Shown here: one piece after another, positions 44,733-45,456 of the stretch
How positions within the stretch are numbered: position 1 is the first letter of the stretch
How the letters are laid out: every line of letters begins with the position of its first letter
DNA from: Deltaproteobacteria bacterium
GTDB lineage: Bacteria > Desulfobacterota > Binatia > UTPRO1
Assembly: GCA_020852955.1 (NCBI GenBank)
Contig: JADYZW010000056.1
Coordinates: 1-45,456 of the forward strand
DNA: 45,456 nt
Reading direction: 5' to 3'
Made by a program: the position numbers and the translations under genes
The notes under the pieces: model-generated
Told to the model about the DNA's origin: nothing
The model's database searches: none
Seen by the model: only the letters and a program-made list of their open reading frames with translations

Positions 44733-45456
44733 GTGACGACCGTGTCCCGTCTCGGCGAGTTGCTGGTGCGGCGCGGCCAGATCGAAGCCGCCCACCTCGA
44801 GCGCGCCATGAGCGAGCAGCGCCATCAGGGCGGCGCCCTCGCGAGCCACCTCGTCAAGCTCGGCTTCATCAACGAGGACGCCCTCCTCTCGTATCTCCAG
44901 AAGGAGTACCGCCTCCCGGTCGTCGACCCGTCGAACCTCGACATCCCGCCCGAGGTCCTCGGTCTCGTGCCGGCCGCGATGGCGCAGAAGCACCACCTCA
45001 TCCCGGTGAACCTCGTGCGATCGAACCTCACGATCGCGATGGCCGACCCGTCGAACCTGGTCGCCATCAACGAGGTGAAGTTCCTGACCGGCTACGACGT
45101 GAAGATCGCCGTCGCCGGCGCCACCGCGATCCAGCGCGCGCTCGACCGCTACTACGACGCCGCCGCGAACTACGACCAGATGCTGAACGAGCTCGGCGAG
45201 AACGGTGACGTCCAGCTGGTCCAGGGGGAGGAGGAGGTCAGCCTCCAGGATCTCGAGCGCGCCACCGAGGAAGCGCCGGTGGTCCGCCTCGTGAACGCCC
45301 TCCTCACCGACGCCATCAAGAAGCGCGCGAGCGACGTCCACATCGAGCCGTACGAGAAGATGCTGCGCGTGCGCTTCCGCATGGACGGCGTGCTCTACGA
45401 GATCATGCAGCCGCCGGTGAAGCTCAAGAACGCCATCACCTCGCGCGTGAAGGTCA
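44733..45456 (+). CDS. pilB: PilB/GspE-type secretion ATPase, 5' part
   Basis: The first 241 residues are present; the gene runs off the window before Walker A. The N-terminal MshEN-type domain (about 4-150) has SRLGELLVRRGQIEAAHLERAM and LVKLGFINEDALLSYLQKEYRLPVVD (read in two pieces), and in related proteins this domain can bind c-di-GMP. The T2SSE domain starts near 185 with VRLVNALLTDAIKKRASDVHIEP and RVRFRMDGVLYEI. This arrangement is that of type IV pilus extension ATPases (PilB), though GspE cannot be excluded from this part alone. GTG 44733 is chosen: GGAGG lies 9 nt upstream and the family begins here. An in-frame ATG at 44559 or 44604 would add a non-conserved extension. Confidence 0.85.
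   Translation, partial: MTTVSRLGELLVRRGQIEAAHLERAMSEQRHQGGALASHLVKLGFINEDALLSYLQKEYRLPVVDPSNLDIPPEVLGLVPAAMAQKHHLIPVNLVRSNLTIAMADPSNLVAINEVKFLTGYDVKIAVAGATAIQRALDRYYDAAANYDQMLNELGENGDVQLVQGEEEVSLQDLERATEEAPVVRLVNALLTDAIKKRASDVHIEPYEKMLRVRFRMDGVLYEIMQPPVKLKNAITSRVKV

Overview
The window is about 45 kb of very GC-rich bacterial chromosome with strong third-position G/C bias. It is gene-dense, with many 4-nt start/stop overlaps and GTG, TTG and apparently one CTG start. Outer-membrane proteins, Kup, a TVP38/DedA-like protein and a PilB-type ATPase indicate a diderm. Secreted proteins with Thr-Pro linkers, delta-60 repeats and Cys-rich tandem modules, a single-chain glycyl-tRNA synthetase and a PPDK next to aroE would suit a Desulfobacterota/Myxococcota/'Candidatus Binatota'-like lineage. 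That placement is inference only. I see no rRNA, tRNA, CRISPR array, prophage or insertion sequence; it reads as core chromosome.

Layout. 1-6.4 kb: the 3' end of an unrecognised gene, a small Rieske protein, a 41-codon ORF coupled to a CoA-pyrophosphatase-type Nudix gene, then a minus-strand run (TVP38-like, tsaC, DUF1015, a CoxD-like MoxR ATPase, and a CoxE-like vWA protein) interrupted by a small opposite-strand membrane gene. 6.5-8.5 kb: kup. 8.6-13.1 kb: a compact five-gene molybdate operon (HTH-TOBE regulator, outer-membrane beta-barrel, modA, modB, modC), every junction a 4-nt overlap. 13.1-15 kb: an ArsR regulator with a palindromic promoter, and a membrane-anchored M20 peptidase. 15-17.5 kb: a secreted delta-60-repeat protein with a duplicated Cys-rich C-terminus. 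17.6-22.3 kb: alr-purH-purD-purE. 22.4-24.1 kb: thiS-thiG-thiE. 24.3-27.6 kb: a periplasmic LolA-like protein, an isonitrile-hydratase-like DJ-1 protein with a broken AraC/GlxA-type fragment upstream of it, and an ABC1/UbiB-family kinase. 27.7-34.9 kb: grpE-dnaK-dnaJ-thiL and two CNNM/CorC genes. 35-38 kb: recO and a second secreted Thr-Pro-linker protein. 38-43.2 kb: glyS, PPDK and aroE. 43.1-45.5 kb: two exported proteins and the 5' part of pilB.

The most coherent candidate system is the molybdate operon. It places a dedicated outer-membrane channel between a molybdate-sensing regulator and the ABC importer, so regulation, outer-membrane passage, periplasmic capture and inner-membrane transport would be made from one mRNA. 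A CoxD/CoxE-like pair, known elsewhere for maturing a molybdenum enzyme, lies about 6 kb away. The second theme is lineage-type surface proteins: two unrelated secreted proteins each join a repeated N-terminal module to a C-terminal module through a Thr-Pro linker.
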